DNA of 64,000 nucleotides from Arthrobacter sp. UM1 (GTDB taxonomy: Bacteria > Actinomycetota > Actinomycetes > Actinomycetales > Micrococcaceae), in NCBI RefSeq assembly GCF_020483305.1, contig NZ_JACWAB010000001.1, forward strand, positions 558,001-622,000. The letters run 5' to 3'. A model generated the notes under the pieces. It had not been told where the DNA came from, made no database searches, and worked only from the letters and a program-made list of their open reading frames with translations. This document shows positions 10,237-20,351 of the stretch, one piece after another. The stretch's first letter is position 1; each line of letters opens with the position of its first letter. A program made the position numbers and the translations under genes.

Positions 10237-11105
10237 CCCCCGCAGCCTGGATTCTCGCCGGGCTCGCCCTCGCCCTCGCCTGGCCGGTCCCCATCGCGCT
10301 CTCCCGCGCCGCGTGGCCGCAGCGGCATCCCGTCCGAGCGCTGGTCCTCTGGCAGACGGTCGCCCTCGCCGGCGGACTCGCCATGATCGGATCCCTCGTC
10401 TGCTGGGGCCTCGCCCCGTTCGGGTCCAGGCCCGCTGATGCGGCCGCCGCCGTCGTCGGGCTCTTCGCACACGGCGCCTACATCTCCACGAGGGGACTGG
10501 CCCACCTCTTCATCCTCAGCTGCGCGCTGCTGCTCTTCGCGCACCTCGTGTCCATTCTCGCGCTCACCGGGGTCCGCATGTCCCGCCGGCGCCGCCGCCA
10601 CCTCGAGGCGCTCAAGCTCGTGGCCCACGAGGACCCGAGCCGGAGGAACCGGCTCATCCTCGACTCGAACCTGCCGCTCGCCTACTGCCTGCCCTCGACG
10701 ACGGGCTCGGTCACGGTCGTGACGGAGGGCATCCTGACGGCGCTCTCCCCTGACGAGCTGGACGCCGTGCTCGAGCACGAGCGCGCCCATGTGGCCCAGC
10801 GGCACGACATCCTCGTGTGGGCGTTCTCCGCGTGGCGAGCGGCTCTTCCCTGGCTCCCCACCGCCCGTCTGGCGCTCGGCGCCGTGTCCGAGCTCATCGA
10901 GTTCCTCGCGGACGACTTCGCCGCGGGCCGGCACGCCCCGAAGACAGTGGCTCGCGCGCTCGTCGTCGTCGCCGAAGCGGGGGCTGCCGGGCAGGCGGGC
11001 GAGGAGAACCGGTCGGCGTTCGGTCTGCCCGCGGCCGACGACGAGCGGGAGAGCCCGGGCGGCGGCAGGACGCTGCGGAGGGCGCTGCGGCTCGCGCGCC
11101 GCTGA
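10233..11105 (+). CDS. M56/BlaR1-like membrane metalloprotease
   Basis: A 290-residue membrane protein with hydrophobic segments near residues 5-25, 40-60 and 88-112 and the zinc protease motif HERAH at 182-186. A downstream Glu (EFLADDF, about 222) may be the third ligand. It lacks the extracellular penicillin-sensor domain of true BlaR1, as is usual for actinobacterial BlaI/M56 pairs. GTG at 10233 overlaps the blaI stop. It probably controls BlaI stability in response to an unknown signal (inference). Confidence 0.82.
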   Translation: MTPAAWILAGLALALAWPVPIALSRAAWPQRHPVRALVLWQTVALAGGLAMIGSLVCWGLAPFGSRPADAAAAVVGLFAHGAYISTRGLAHLFILSCALLLFAHLVSILALTGVRMSRRRRRHLEALKLVAHEDPSRRNRLILDSNLPLAYCLPSTTGSVTVVTEGILTALSPDELDAVLEHERAHVAQRHDILVWAFSAWRAALPWLPTARLALGAVSELIEFLADDFAAGRHAPKTVARALVVVAEAGAAGQAGEENRSAFGLPAADDERESPGGGRTLRRALRLARR

Positions 11106-11148
11106 CCGTCTCGCTGCTGATCGCCTCGCCGGCGACGGCGGGACCGGG

Positions 11149-13254
11149 TCAGGCGTCGATCTGCTCGCGGTCCAGCTGCGCGGCCCCGGAGATGATGAAG
11201 TCCTTGCGCGGTGCCACGTCCGAGCCCATGAGGAGCTCGAAGGCGCGCTCCGCGGCCTCCGCGTGCTCGATCCGCACGCGGCGCAGAGTCCGGTGCTCGG
11301 GGTCCATCGTGGTCTCCGCGAGCTGGTCCGCGTCCATCTCGCCGAGGCCCTTGTAGCGCTGGATCGGCTCCTTGATGGACTCCCCCGCGGCGCGGAGCTC
11401 GGCGAGGCGCGCGTGGAGCTCCTTCTCCGAGTAGGTGTACACGTACTCGTTCGGCTTGCCGCGACGGATGACCTCGATGCGGTGCAGCGGCGGAACCGCG
11501 GCGTAGACCCTGCCGTCTTCGACCATGGGCCGCATGTAGCGGAAGAACAGGGTCAGGAGCAGCGTGCGGATGTGGGCGCCGTCCACGTCCGCGTCCGTCA
11601 TGAGGACGATCTTCCCGTAGCGGGCCGCCTCGAGCGCGAAGGAGCGGCCGGATCCCGCGCCGACCACCTGGATGAGGGCCGCGCACTCCGCGTTGGAGAG
11701 CATGTCCGCGATGCTGGCCTTCTGGACGTTGAGGATCTTGCCGCGGATGGGCAGCAGCGCCTGGGTGTCCGAGTTGCGGGCATGCCGTGCCGTGCCGAGC
11801 GCGGAGTCGCCCTCGACGATGAAGAGCTCGGAGCGCGAGACGTCGTCCGTCCGGCAGTCGAGGAGCTTGGCCGGCAGCGAGCTCGTCTCGAGCGCGTTCT
11901 TGCGGCGCTGCGTCTCCTTGTGCTGCCGGGCCGAGATGCGGGACTTCATCTCGGAGACGACCTTCTCGAGCAGCTGCGAGGCCTGTGCCTTCTCCGCCCT
12001 CGCCGTCGAGGAGAGCTTGGCCGTCAGCTCCTTCTCGACGACGCGGGAGACGATCTGCCGCACCGCCGGCGTGCCGAGGATCTCCTTGGTCTGGCCTTCG
12101 AACTGCGGCTCAGGCAGCCGGACGGTGAGCACGGCGGTGAGTCCGGCGAGGACGTCGTCCTTCTCCACCTTGTCGTTGCCCGCCTTGAGCTTGCGGGCGT
12201 TCGCCTCCACTCCCTTGCGGAGGACCTTGAGCAGGGCCTGCTCGAAGCCGGTCAGATGGGTGCCGCCCTTCGGCGTGGCGATGATGTTGGCGAACGAGCG
12301 CACCTTGGTGTCGTATCCGACGCCCCAGCGCAGGGCCACGTCCACCTCGCAGTCCCGCTTGACGTCCGTCATGACGGAGCTGCCGTCCTCCCCGAGCACC
12401 GGGATGCGCTCGGTGAAGGAGCCGTGCCCCGTGATCCGCCAGACGTCCGTCACGGGGCCGTCATTGGAGAGGTACTCGGCGAACTCGGTGATGCCGCCGT
12501 CGTGCTGGAACGTCTCCTCGACGGGACCGCTCTCCCCCGGCGTGCCGGGGATGCGGCGCTCGTCCACGATGGTGAGGCGCAGACCGGGGACGAGGAAAGA
12601 GGTCTGGCGGACTCGCGTCACGAGCTCCTCGAACTGGAACTGCGCGTCAGGGGTGAAGACGTGCTCGTCGGCCCAGTACCGCACGCGGGTTCCGGTCACG
12701 CCGCGCTTGGCCTTCCCGACGACGTCGAGTCCGCTCCCCTTGGTGTATGGGGAGAAGGGGGCGTCGCTGCGCGGGCGGCCGCCGTCCTCGAACCGGCCCG
12801 GCTCGCCGCGCCGGAACGACATCTGGTAGGTCTTGCCGCCGCGGTCCACTTGGACGTCGAGGCGGGAGGAGAGGGCGTTGACCACGGAGGCGCCGACGCC
12901 GTGCAGGCCGCCGGAGGCCGCATAGCCGCCTCCGCCGAACTTTCCGCCGGCGTGCAGCTTGGTGAAGACGACTTCCACGCCGCTGAGGCCCGTCCGCGGC
13001 TCGATGTCCACGGGGATGCCGCGGCCGTCGTCGTGCACCTCGACGCTGCCGTCCGCGTGGAGGATGACCTTCACGGACTGGGCGTAGCCTCCGAGCGCCT
13101 CGTCCACCGAGTTGTCGATGATCTCCCAGAGGCAGTGCATGAGGCCCCGCGAGTCCGTGGACCCGATGTACATGCCCGGGCGTTTCCGGACGGCCTCGAG
13201 CCCCTCGAGGACAGCGAGATGCCGAGCGTCGTAGTCAGAGGTCTTGGGGGTCAC
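11149..13254 (-). CDS. parE: DNA topoisomerase IV subunit B (ParE/GyrB-type ATPase)
   Basis: A 701-residue ATPase subunit of type IIA topoisomerase. GHKL motifs IIDNSVDEAL and DDGRGIPVD, TOPRIM motif EGDSA followed by LGTARHARNS, and the metal site MTDADVDGAH are visible. The LGTA variant after EGDSA, in place of GGSA, is a feature I associate with the second (non-gyrase) actinobacterial enzyme. GTG at 13254 (TPKTSDYDARHLAVLEGLEAVRKRP) is chosen because AGGA lies eight bases upstream; a GTG two codons earlier is too close to it. Convergent with the M56 gene and divergent from the DUF7455 gene. Confidence 0.92.
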   Translation of the reverse strand: MTPKTSDYDARHLAVLEGLEAVRKRPGMYIGSTDSRGLMHCLWEIIDNSVDEALGGYAQSVKVILHADGSVEVHDDGRGIPVDIEPRTGLSGVEVVFTKLHAGGKFGGGGYAASGGLHGVGASVVNALSSRLDVQVDRGGKTYQMSFRRGEPGRFEDGGRPRSDAPFSPYTKGSGLDVVGKAKRGVTGTRVRYWADEHVFTPDAQFQFEELVTRVRQTSFLVPGLRLTIVDERRIPGTPGESGPVEETFQHDGGITEFAEYLSNDGPVTDVWRITGHGSFTERIPVLGEDGSSVMTDVKRDCEVDVALRWGVGYDTKVRSFANIIATPKGGTHLTGFEQALLKVLRKGVEANARKLKAGNDKVEKDDVLAGLTAVLTVRLPEPQFEGQTKEILGTPAVRQIVSRVVEKELTAKLSSTARAEKAQASQLLEKVVSEMKSRISARQHKETQRRKNALETSSLPAKLLDCRTDDVSRSELFIVEGDSALGTARHARNSDTQALLPIRGKILNVQKASIADMLSNAECAALIQVVGAGSGRSFALEAARYGKIVLMTDADVDGAHIRTLLLTLFFRYMRPMVEDGRVYAAVPPLHRIEVIRRGKPNEYVYTYSEKELHARLAELRAAGESIKEPIQRYKGLGEMDADQLAETTMDPEHRTLRRVRIEHAEAAERAFELLMGSDVAPRKDFIISGAAQLDREQIDA

Positions 13255-13423
13255 GTGCACTTTCCTGGTCAGGTCGTCCTCGCGGTCTACGCGATGAGCA
13301 AAATGAAGGCACCCGACACGAGAATCGGAGGGCGCCCGTGGTTCCATGGTATCTATTGCATCGGCGTCGGGCCGGAATCCCGGTGCCGGGGCCGCTGATC
13401 GAACACGACCCCAGGAGGACAAG

Positions 13424-13642
13424 ATGAGCGTCGCTGTCGCCCCCAAGACCCTGACTGCCGCTGACCGCTGCGATCGCTGCGGGGCCCAGGCCTACGTCCG
13501 GGCCGTCCTCGCCTCCACGGGCGGCGTGCTCCTCTTCTGCGCCCACCACGGCCGGGACGTCGAGCCGAAGCTCCGCCCGCAGGCGTCCGAGTGGGTGGAC
13601 GAGTCCGAGCGCCTCGAGGCCGGCCCCTCCGCTGAGGACTGA
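13424..13642 (+). CDS. Small zinc-ribbon-like protein (DUF7455)
   Basis: A 72-residue soluble protein with CDRCG near residue 17 and a later Cys-Ala-His-His (FCAHHGRD), which together could bind one zinc. A strong AGGAGGA lies just before the ATG at 13424. Homologues are conserved in Actinobacteria next to sigA and parE; the function is unknown. It is followed by a strong terminator. Confidence 0.85.
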   Translation: MSVAVAPKTLTAADRCDRCGAQAYVRAVLASTGGVLLFCAHHGRDVEPKLRPQASEWVDESERLEAGPSAED

Positions 13643-13667
13643 CCGGCAGAGCCTCTGACCGGCAGCG

Positions 13668-13705
13668 AAGGAGGGCGGCCACCCGATCGGGTGGCCGCCC
13701 TCCTT
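13668..13705. terminator. Bidirectional terminator between DUF7455 gene and sigA
   Basis: Perfect 19-base-pair palindrome with flanking AA and TTT runs, placed between two convergent genes, so it can serve both strands. Confidence 0.85.
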
Positions 13706-13746
13706 TCGCGTGCGCCTCCGGACGGAGGCGCAGCCCTTCCCGGGGA

Positions 13747-15351
<1,605 letters not shown>

Positions 15352-15513
15352 GGTTCCCTTTCGTGCCGACGGGCAGCTCACATCGTCTGTCTGTAACGCC
15401 AGTATGACCCTGTCAAGTGCGGAGCTGGCGTTCACATCGGGCCGCAGAGCGACCGGAGCCAGCCCCTCCGCAGAATGCAGACAACGGCACGTTGACGGGG
15501 TCTTGCACCTCAC

Positions 15514-15539
15514 AACGCGCCGCGGTCCGGATTCATTCC
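15514..15539 (-). promoter_or_regulatory. SigR/SigH-type promoter upstream of sigA
   Basis: On the minus strand GGAAT (15539-15535), an 18-base spacer and GTT (15516-15514) match the thiol-oxidative-stress sigma consensus GGAAT-N18-GTT exactly. The predicted transcript would start about 155 bases before the sigA ATG. Confidence 0.5.
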
Positions 15540-15561
15540 CCGCTGAAGCGGTGTTCAGCGG
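15540..15561. terminator. Short hairpin downstream of DUF4192 gene
   Basis: Eight-base inverted repeat CCGCTGAA-N6-TTCAGCGG, 39 bases after the DUF4192 stop and immediately upstream of the SigR-like site. No T-run follows on the minus strand, so termination is uncertain. Confidence 0.35.
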
Positions 15562-15599
15562 AAAAGCAGGCGGAGCACGAGACGGGGTCTTCCCCAGAA

Positions 15600-17027
15600 T
15601 TATGCCATGCCCCGCCCCGATCCCCGCCATTGCGGGTCCGACTCAGGGGCCGCCATGCCGGACGGATCGCTCACGTCCCAAGCACAGAGCTCGCCGACGA
15701 ACTCGACGACGGGGTCTTCCGTCAGCAGAGCAGGAGAACGCGTGGAGGCAAGCCGCTCCAGGGCCTCGGCCTCCTGCTCCTCGGCCCAGAGGGTCCACGC
15801 TGCAATCCCCCCGAGTCTGCGCGCCAGCCCAGGAGGAGCGAGCTGTGACAGGGCGATGGCCGCGGTGCGGAGACGCCGAATGTCCTCGAGCCGCGTCCGC
15901 GGCATCTCACAGTGGAGCGCGTCGAGGAAGCCGGCCGCCGCTGCCGCCGCCCGGGCCTCCGGCTCCTCGTCCAAGCTGACTCCGGCCTGCCTGGCGGCTC
16001 GGAGGAGGACCCCTTCCTGCCCCTGAGGGCGTCTCCGGCTCCCCGAGCTCGCAGCCCGCTCGGCCCACGCGAGCGGGTCCTCCGGCCTGCCCGGCGGGTC
16101 CAGCAGCTCCTCGGCCAGGCTGAGCGCGTCCGCTCGCATGAAGAGATCGTCCGCTTCAGCCAGGGAGTACCTTCGGTCCACCGCGGCGAGCCCTTCGCTC
16201 CGGCCCGCCACCGCCGTCCTGAGAATCAGCTCGACACCGGCAGGGACGGCGGCGGCACGGGCCAGAGAAGACCCCAGTGCCGGCAGCCGCTCGAGCACGT
16301 CCCAGACGCTCGACTCGCCTCCCAGGCGGCCGATGAGGAGGTCGACGGCCTCAACCGTCACCACAGCCTGGGACGGGCCCATCACGCTCTCCGGACGAAT
16401 CAGCGCCCGCGACATAGAAGGGCCGAGGGACGCGAGACACGGCTCGCCGCAGCTGTGCTCGCCGAGGGGCGCGAGGGCCTCGACCCGCGCGTCCGCGGCC
16501 TCGAGCGCATCCCCGAGCAGAGAGCGGAGACGGCTCTCCTGCTCCGCCTCGAGCCGGGGAACCTCCGTGTCCGCAGCCCGACTGCCGGAGGCGCCGTCTT
16601 CACTCGGCGGCTCGTCCCATCCCGGCTCGGAACTCACCCAGAGGAACTCGTGTGGCCGGGCTCCGGCCCGCTTGAGCGCGCCGCCGACGGCGAGGAAGAG
16701 CTCCCGGAACCATTCCGGGCCCCGCTGCGGATCAGACTCGAAGCAGAGGACGACCGCCTCGTCCGAGTGCTCGGCTTCCAGCAGGCGGCGGGAGAGGCCG
16801 TGTGACCATTCGCCGAGGTCCTCCTCCCCATAGGGGATGTCAGCACGGATGCACGGTCCCACGTACCGTCCGCGCACGAGCGCGATGACGAGCGAGGATT
16901 CCGGCCGCTCCCCGATGAGACGGGGGATGGAGCAGACGATGCGCTCAGCGATCTCGTCGGAGAAGACCTGGCTTGGCTGAGCGGCATGCGTGGCGTGGAT
17001 GAGATTCTCGTAGTCCATGCCCTCCAT
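15600..17027 (-). CDS. DUF4192 domain protein
   Basis: A 475-residue soluble protein resembling the actinobacterial DUF4192 family: an N-terminal block with [24 protein letters not shown], then [11 protein letters not shown]. The function is unknown. The C-terminal half is Ala/Leu/Arg-rich and predicted helical. ATG at 17027 is the longest start; ATG at 17018 is equally possible because neither has a clear ribosome-binding site. It shares a 177-base divergent region with pepA that holds two DnaA-box-like sequences. Confidence 0.75.
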   Translation of the reverse strand: MEGMDYENLIHATHAAQPSQVFSDEIAERIVCSIPRLIGERPESSLVIALVRGRYVGPCIRADIPYGEEDLGEWSHGLSRRLLEAEHSDEAVVLCFESDPQRGPEWFRELFLAVGGALKRAGARPHEFLWVSSEPGWDEPPSEDGASGSRAADTEVPRLEAEQESRLRSLLGDALEAADARVEALAPLGEHSCGEPCLASLGPSMSRALIRPESVMGPSQAVVTVEAVDLLIGRLGGESSVWDVLERLPALGSSLARAAAVPAGVELILRTAVAGRSEGLAAVDRRYSLAEADDLFMRADALSLAEELLDPPGRPEDPLAWAERAASSGSRRRPQGQEGVLLRAARQAGVSLDEEPEARAAAAAAGFLDALHCEMPRTRLEDIRRLRTAAIALSQLAPPGLARRLGGIAAWTLWAEEQEAEALERLASTRSPALLTEDPVVEFVGELCAWDVSDPSGMAAPESDPQWRGSGRGMA

Positions 17028-17070
17028 GCTCGGCGGCTGCGAGGCGCCCTCTCAGGGCCTTCTGCCGGAA

Positions 17071-17079
17071 CGTGGACAA
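17071..17079 (-). promoter_or_regulatory. DnaA-box-like sequence
   Basis: TTGTCCACG on the minus strand, eight of nine matches to the actinobacterial DnaA box TTGTCCACA, in the DUF4192/pepA divergent region. Confidence 0.35.
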
Positions 17080-17099
17080 CTTCTCCTCCGCGCGCCAAC

Positions 17100-17108
17100 T
17101 TGTCCACA
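17100..17108 (+). promoter_or_regulatory. DnaA-box match
   Basis: TTGTCCACA, a perfect match to the high-GC actinobacterial DnaA box, in inverted orientation to the copy at 17071-17079, about 100 bases before pepA. Confidence 0.4.
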
Positions 17109-17204
17109 GCCCCGCCCCGAGTACGGCCAGACGTTCGTGAGAGACTGCTCAAAGACTTGTTTCAGATCACACCGGCCGGAAGCGGTCGGAGGAAAGGCAG
17201 CGTC

Positions 17205-18719
17205 ATGAACAGCGTTCTCGACAGCATCTCGTCCAAGTCCCGCGTCAAGGTCTCGGCAGTGGACTCGCTTTCCAAGGCGGAGCTCGTCGTCGTCTTCGCG
17301 GCCGACGCCGACGGAACGCCGGAGCTCATCGGAACCACGCTGGACAGGAAGACCGCGCAGAGCGCGGTGGACGCCCTGGCCTCCGTCGGGTTCTCGGGCG
17401 CGAAGGACGCCCTCGTCCGTCTGCCCAAGGGCACCGCGGGCAAGACTCCCCTCGCGGTCGTCGGTCTCGGCTCCGTCGAGGACGAGACGCCCACCACCGC
17501 GATGCTCCGTCACGCGGCCGGCACCGCTGCGCGCTCGCTCTCCGGCGTCGAGCGCATCACCTTCGACGCGGCGGGCTCCGACGCCCTGCTGGGCCAGGCG
17601 CTCGTGGAGGGCGCCGTGCTCGGCGCGTACACGTTCACGGCCCACAAGTCGGCCCCGAAGAAGCAGGCTCTCGCCCAGATCGAGTGGAACGCGCCGGGTG
17701 TCGGGAAGAAGGAGCGAGCGGCCGTCGTCGACCGCGCTCTCGACGCGACTGCCGGCGTCGAGATGACGCGCGACCTCGTCAACGCCTCTCCCCTGCAGCT
17801 CTACCCCGAGTCCTTCGCGGACTTCGCCGTCAAGGCGGCCCGCGGGACCGGCGTCAAGGTGACGGTCCTCGACGACAAGCAGCTGGCGAAGGACGGCTAC
17901 GGCGGCCTGACGGCCGTCGGCCAGGGCTCGAGCCGCGGACCGCGACTCGTGCGCCTCGAGCACTCGCCGAGGGGCGCACGGCAGACCGTGGCGTTCGTCG
18001 GCAAGGGCATCACCTTCGACACCGGCGGAATCTCGCTGAAGCCGGGCGCTGGCATGGAGCAGATGAAGTCCGACATGGCGGGCGCCGCAACCGTGCTGGG
18101 CACCGTTCTCTCCGCCGCCCGACTCGGGATTCCGGTCCGCGTCATCGGCTACCTCGCCATCGCGGAGAACATGCCCTCGGGCACCGCCGGCCGCCCGGGC
18201 GACATCATCACGATGTACGGCGGCAAGACGGTCGAGGTGCTCAACACCGACGCCGAAGGCCGCCTCGTCATGGCCGACGCGCTCGTGGCCGCGAGCGAGG
18301 ACAAGCCCGACCTCCTCATCGACATCGCCACCCTGACCGGCGCCCAGCTCGTAGCGCTCGGCAAGCGGACCGCCGGCGTCATGGGCGACGAGTCCGCGGT
18401 CTCCGCCGTCGTCGACGCCGCGGACACGGCGGACGAGACGGTCTGGCCGATGCCGATCCCCGAGGAGCTCCGCGCCACCCTCGACTCCACGCAGGCGGAT
18501 CTCAAGAACATCGGCCAGCGCGAGGGCGGGATGCTCATCGCCGCGGCCTTCCTCCGCGAGTTCGTCGGAGAGGTCGACGGCGCCCGCATCCCGTGGGCCC
18601 ACATCGACATCGCCGGCCCCTCGTTCAACGACGGAGCCGCCTACGGCTTCGTCGCGAAGGAGGGAACGGGCTTCGCCGTGAGGACCCTGCTCGCCTTCCT
18701 CGACGAGCTTGGCAAGTAG
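17205..18719 (+). CDS. pepA: Leucyl aminopeptidase (M17)
   Basis: A 504-residue cytosolic dimetal aminopeptidase that removes N-terminal residues from peptides. The family signature NTDAEGRL and the metal/catalytic lysine region (FVGKGITFDTGGISLKP) are both present. The N-terminal third is the variable M17_N domain. ATG at 17205 follows GGAGGAAAGG. M17 enzymes in some bacteria also bind DNA; nothing here shows that. Followed by a hairpin terminator and then lpd. Confidence 0.95.
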   Translation: MNSVLDSISSKSRVKVSAVDSLSKAELVVVFAADADGTPELIGTTLDRKTAQSAVDALASVGFSGAKDALVRLPKGTAGKTPLAVVGLGSVEDETPTTAMLRHAAGTAARSLSGVERITFDAAGSDALLGQALVEGAVLGAYTFTAHKSAPKKQALAQIEWNAPGVGKKERAAVVDRALDATAGVEMTRDLVNASPLQLYPESFADFAVKAARGTGVKVTVLDDKQLAKDGYGGLTAVGQGSSRGPRLVRLEHSPRGARQTVAFVGKGITFDTGGISLKPGAGMEQMKSDMAGAATVLGTVLSAARLGIPVRVIGYLAIAENMPSGTAGRPGDIITMYGGKTVEVLNTDAEGRLVMADALVAASEDKPDLLIDIATLTGAQLVALGKRTAGVMGDESAVSAVVDAADTADETVWPMPIPEELRATLDSTQADLKNIGQREGGMLIAAAFLREFVGEVDGARIPWAHIDIAGPSFNDGAAYGFVAKEGTGFAVRTLLAFLDELGK

Positions 18720-18730
18720 GCCGTCCTCAC

Positions 18731-18772
18731 TTCCCGGCGCGGAGACGGGCTCCCCTGTCTCCGTGCCGGGAA
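18731..18772 (+). terminator. Terminator after pepA
   Basis: Long imperfect hairpin: TTCCCGGC pairs with GCCGGGAA, with an inner GCGGAGAC/GTCTCCGT stem. It starts 12 bases after the pepA stop and has no T-run. Confidence 0.6.
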
Positions 18773-18786
18773 TCACCTCCGGCGCG

Positions 18787-18818
18787 TTGTGACCAAACTG
18801 CCGGGCTGCCGCTAGTCT
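18787..18818 (+). promoter_or_regulatory. Possible lpd promoter
   Basis: TTGTGA (18787-18792) and TAGTCT (18813-18818) are separated by 20 bases, longer than ideal. The 13-mer at 18780-18792 recurs upstream of sigA. Confidence 0.3.
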
Positions 18819-18893
18819 GGCTCTAGGACAACCAGCCCTATAAAGCCCCGGCACGTTCAACGACGGCGTGCCACCCGATGCTAGGAGTACGAC

Positions 18894-20273
18894 GTGGCCG
18901 ATTCGGCAACCACGACAGAATTCGACGTCCTTGTCCTCGGCGGCGGCAGCGCCGGCTACGCCGCTGCCCTCCGCGCAACGAAGCTCGGTCTCTCGGTCGG
19001 CCTGATCGAGGGCAACAAGCTGGGCGGCACGTGCCTCCACACGGGCTGCATCCCCACCAAGGCCTACCTCCACGCCGCCGAGCTCGCCGAGAACGCGCGC
19101 GAAGGCGCCCAGTACGGCGTGAACACCACGCTCGAGTCGGTGGACATGGGCAAGGTCCGCTCGTACAAGGACGGCGTCGTCGCCGGCAAGTACAAGGGCC
19201 TCCAGGGCCTGCTCAAGATGCGCAAGGTCACGGTCATCGAGGGCTGGGGCAAGCTCGTCGGACCGGACTCGATCGAGGTCGACGGCACCGTCTACAAGGG
19301 CAAGAACATCATCCTCGCCTCCGGCTCCACGTCGAAGACCTTCGGCGTCGAGATCGGCGGCCGGATCATGACCTCCACCGAGGCCCTCCAGATCGACTTC
19401 ACGCCGAAGTCCGCGATCATCCTCGGCGGCGGCGTCATCGGCTGCGAGTTCGCCTCCGCCTGGAACTCGTTCGGCACGGACGTCCAGATCATCGAGGGCC
19501 TGCCGAGCCTGGTCCCCAACGAGGACCCCTCGGTCATCAAGGTCGTTGAGCGCGCCTTCAAGAAGCGCGGCATCAAGGCCTCCACCGGCAAGTTCTTCAA
19601 GTCGGTCGAGCAGAACGACAACGGCGTCGTCGTCACCATGGAGGACGGCAGCACCTACGAGGCCGAGGTGTGCCTCGTCGCCGTCGGCCGCGGCCCGGTC
19701 ACGGAGGGCCTCGGCTACGAGGACCAGGGCATCACGATGGACCGTGGCTTCGTCATCACGAACGAGCGCCTCCACACCGGCGTGGGCAACATCTACGCCG
19801 TCGGCGACATCGTCCCCGGCCTGCAGCTCGCCCACCGCGGCTACCAGCAGGGCATCTTCGTCGCCGAGGAGATCGCCGGCCTGAAGCCGATGGTCGTCGA
19901 GGACGTCAACATCCCGAAGGTCACCTTCTGCGATCCGGAGATCGCGTCCGTCGGCTACACGCAGCCGAAGGCGGAGGAGAAGTTCGGCAAGGAGAACGTC
20001 GAGGTCCAGGAGTACAACCTCGCCGGCAACGGCAAGTCCTCCATCCTCGGCACGAGCGGCATCGTCAAGCTCGTCCGCCAGAAGGAGGGCCCCATCGTGG
20101 GCGTGCACATGGTGGGCGGCCGCATGAGCGAGCAGATCGGAGAGGCCCAGCTCATCGTGAACTGGGAGGCCTACCCGGAGGACGTCGCCTCGCTCATCCA
20201 CGCGCACCCGACTCAGAACGAGTCCATCGGCGAGGCCGCCATGGCGCTCGCCGGCAAGCCGCTCCACGGCTAG
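18894..20273 (+). CDS. lpdA: Dihydrolipoyl dehydrogenase (E3)
   Basis: A 459-residue FAD enzyme that reoxidises dihydrolipoamide on E2 subunits with NAD+. It has the FAD-binding GGGSAGYAAA near residue 16, the redox-active disulfide Cys47/Cys52 in GGTCLHTGCIPTK, the NAD-binding GGGVIGCEFA, and the C-terminal HPTQNE with the catalytic His-Glu pair. It starts with GTG at 18894 after TAGGAG. It sits just upstream of the E2 gene and close to lipB/lipA, forming a 2-oxoacid dehydrogenase/lipoate block. Confidence 0.97.
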   Translation: MADSATTTEFDVLVLGGGSAGYAAALRATKLGLSVGLIEGNKLGGTCLHTGCIPTKAYLHAAELAENAREGAQYGVNTTLESVDMGKVRSYKDGVVAGKYKGLQGLLKMRKVTVIEGWGKLVGPDSIEVDGTVYKGKNIILASGSTSKTFGVEIGGRIMTSTEALQIDFTPKSAIILGGGVIGCEFASAWNSFGTDVQIIEGLPSLVPNEDPSVIKVVERAFKKRGIKASTGKFFKSVEQNDNGVVVTMEDGSTYEAEVCLVAVGRGPVTEGLGYEDQGITMDRGFVITNERLHTGVGNIYAVGDIVPGLQLAHRGYQQGIFVAEEIAGLKPMVVEDVNIPKVTFCDPEIASVGYTQPKAEEKFGKENVEVQEYNLAGNGKSSILGTSGIVKLVRQKEGPIVGVHMVGGRMSEQIGEAQLIVNWEAYPEDVASLIHAHPTQNESIGEAAMALAGKPLHG

Positions 20274-20283
20274 TCACCACTCA

Positions 20284-20312
20284 GCCGCCCGCCGTTCCTC
20301 TCGGCGGGCGGC
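20284..20312 (+). terminator. Intercistronic hairpin between lpdA and sucB
   Basis: Perfect 11-base-pair stem with a 7-base loop, ten bases after the lpdA stop and without a T-run. It may be a weak terminator or an mRNA-stabilising hairpin. Confidence 0.45.
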
Positions 20313-20351
20313 AGCCCCCACCCGTACTTCGCTACTCCAGGAGTGAGCAAC

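Noticed and set aside
9874-11105. Beta-lactam resistance operon based on BlaI/M56 homology
   Set aside because: There is no beta-lactamase or penicillin-sensor domain, and the adjacent target with matching operators is cytochrome bd.
17028-17204. Replication origin near the DnaA-box matches
   Set aside because: Only two boxes, no AT-rich unwinding region, and no dnaA, dnaN or gyrase genes nearby.
17052-20267. Long open frame antisense to pepA and lpdA
   Set aside because: Both covered genes have full family motifs on the plus strand; the antisense product is compositionally biased and matches nothing recognisable.
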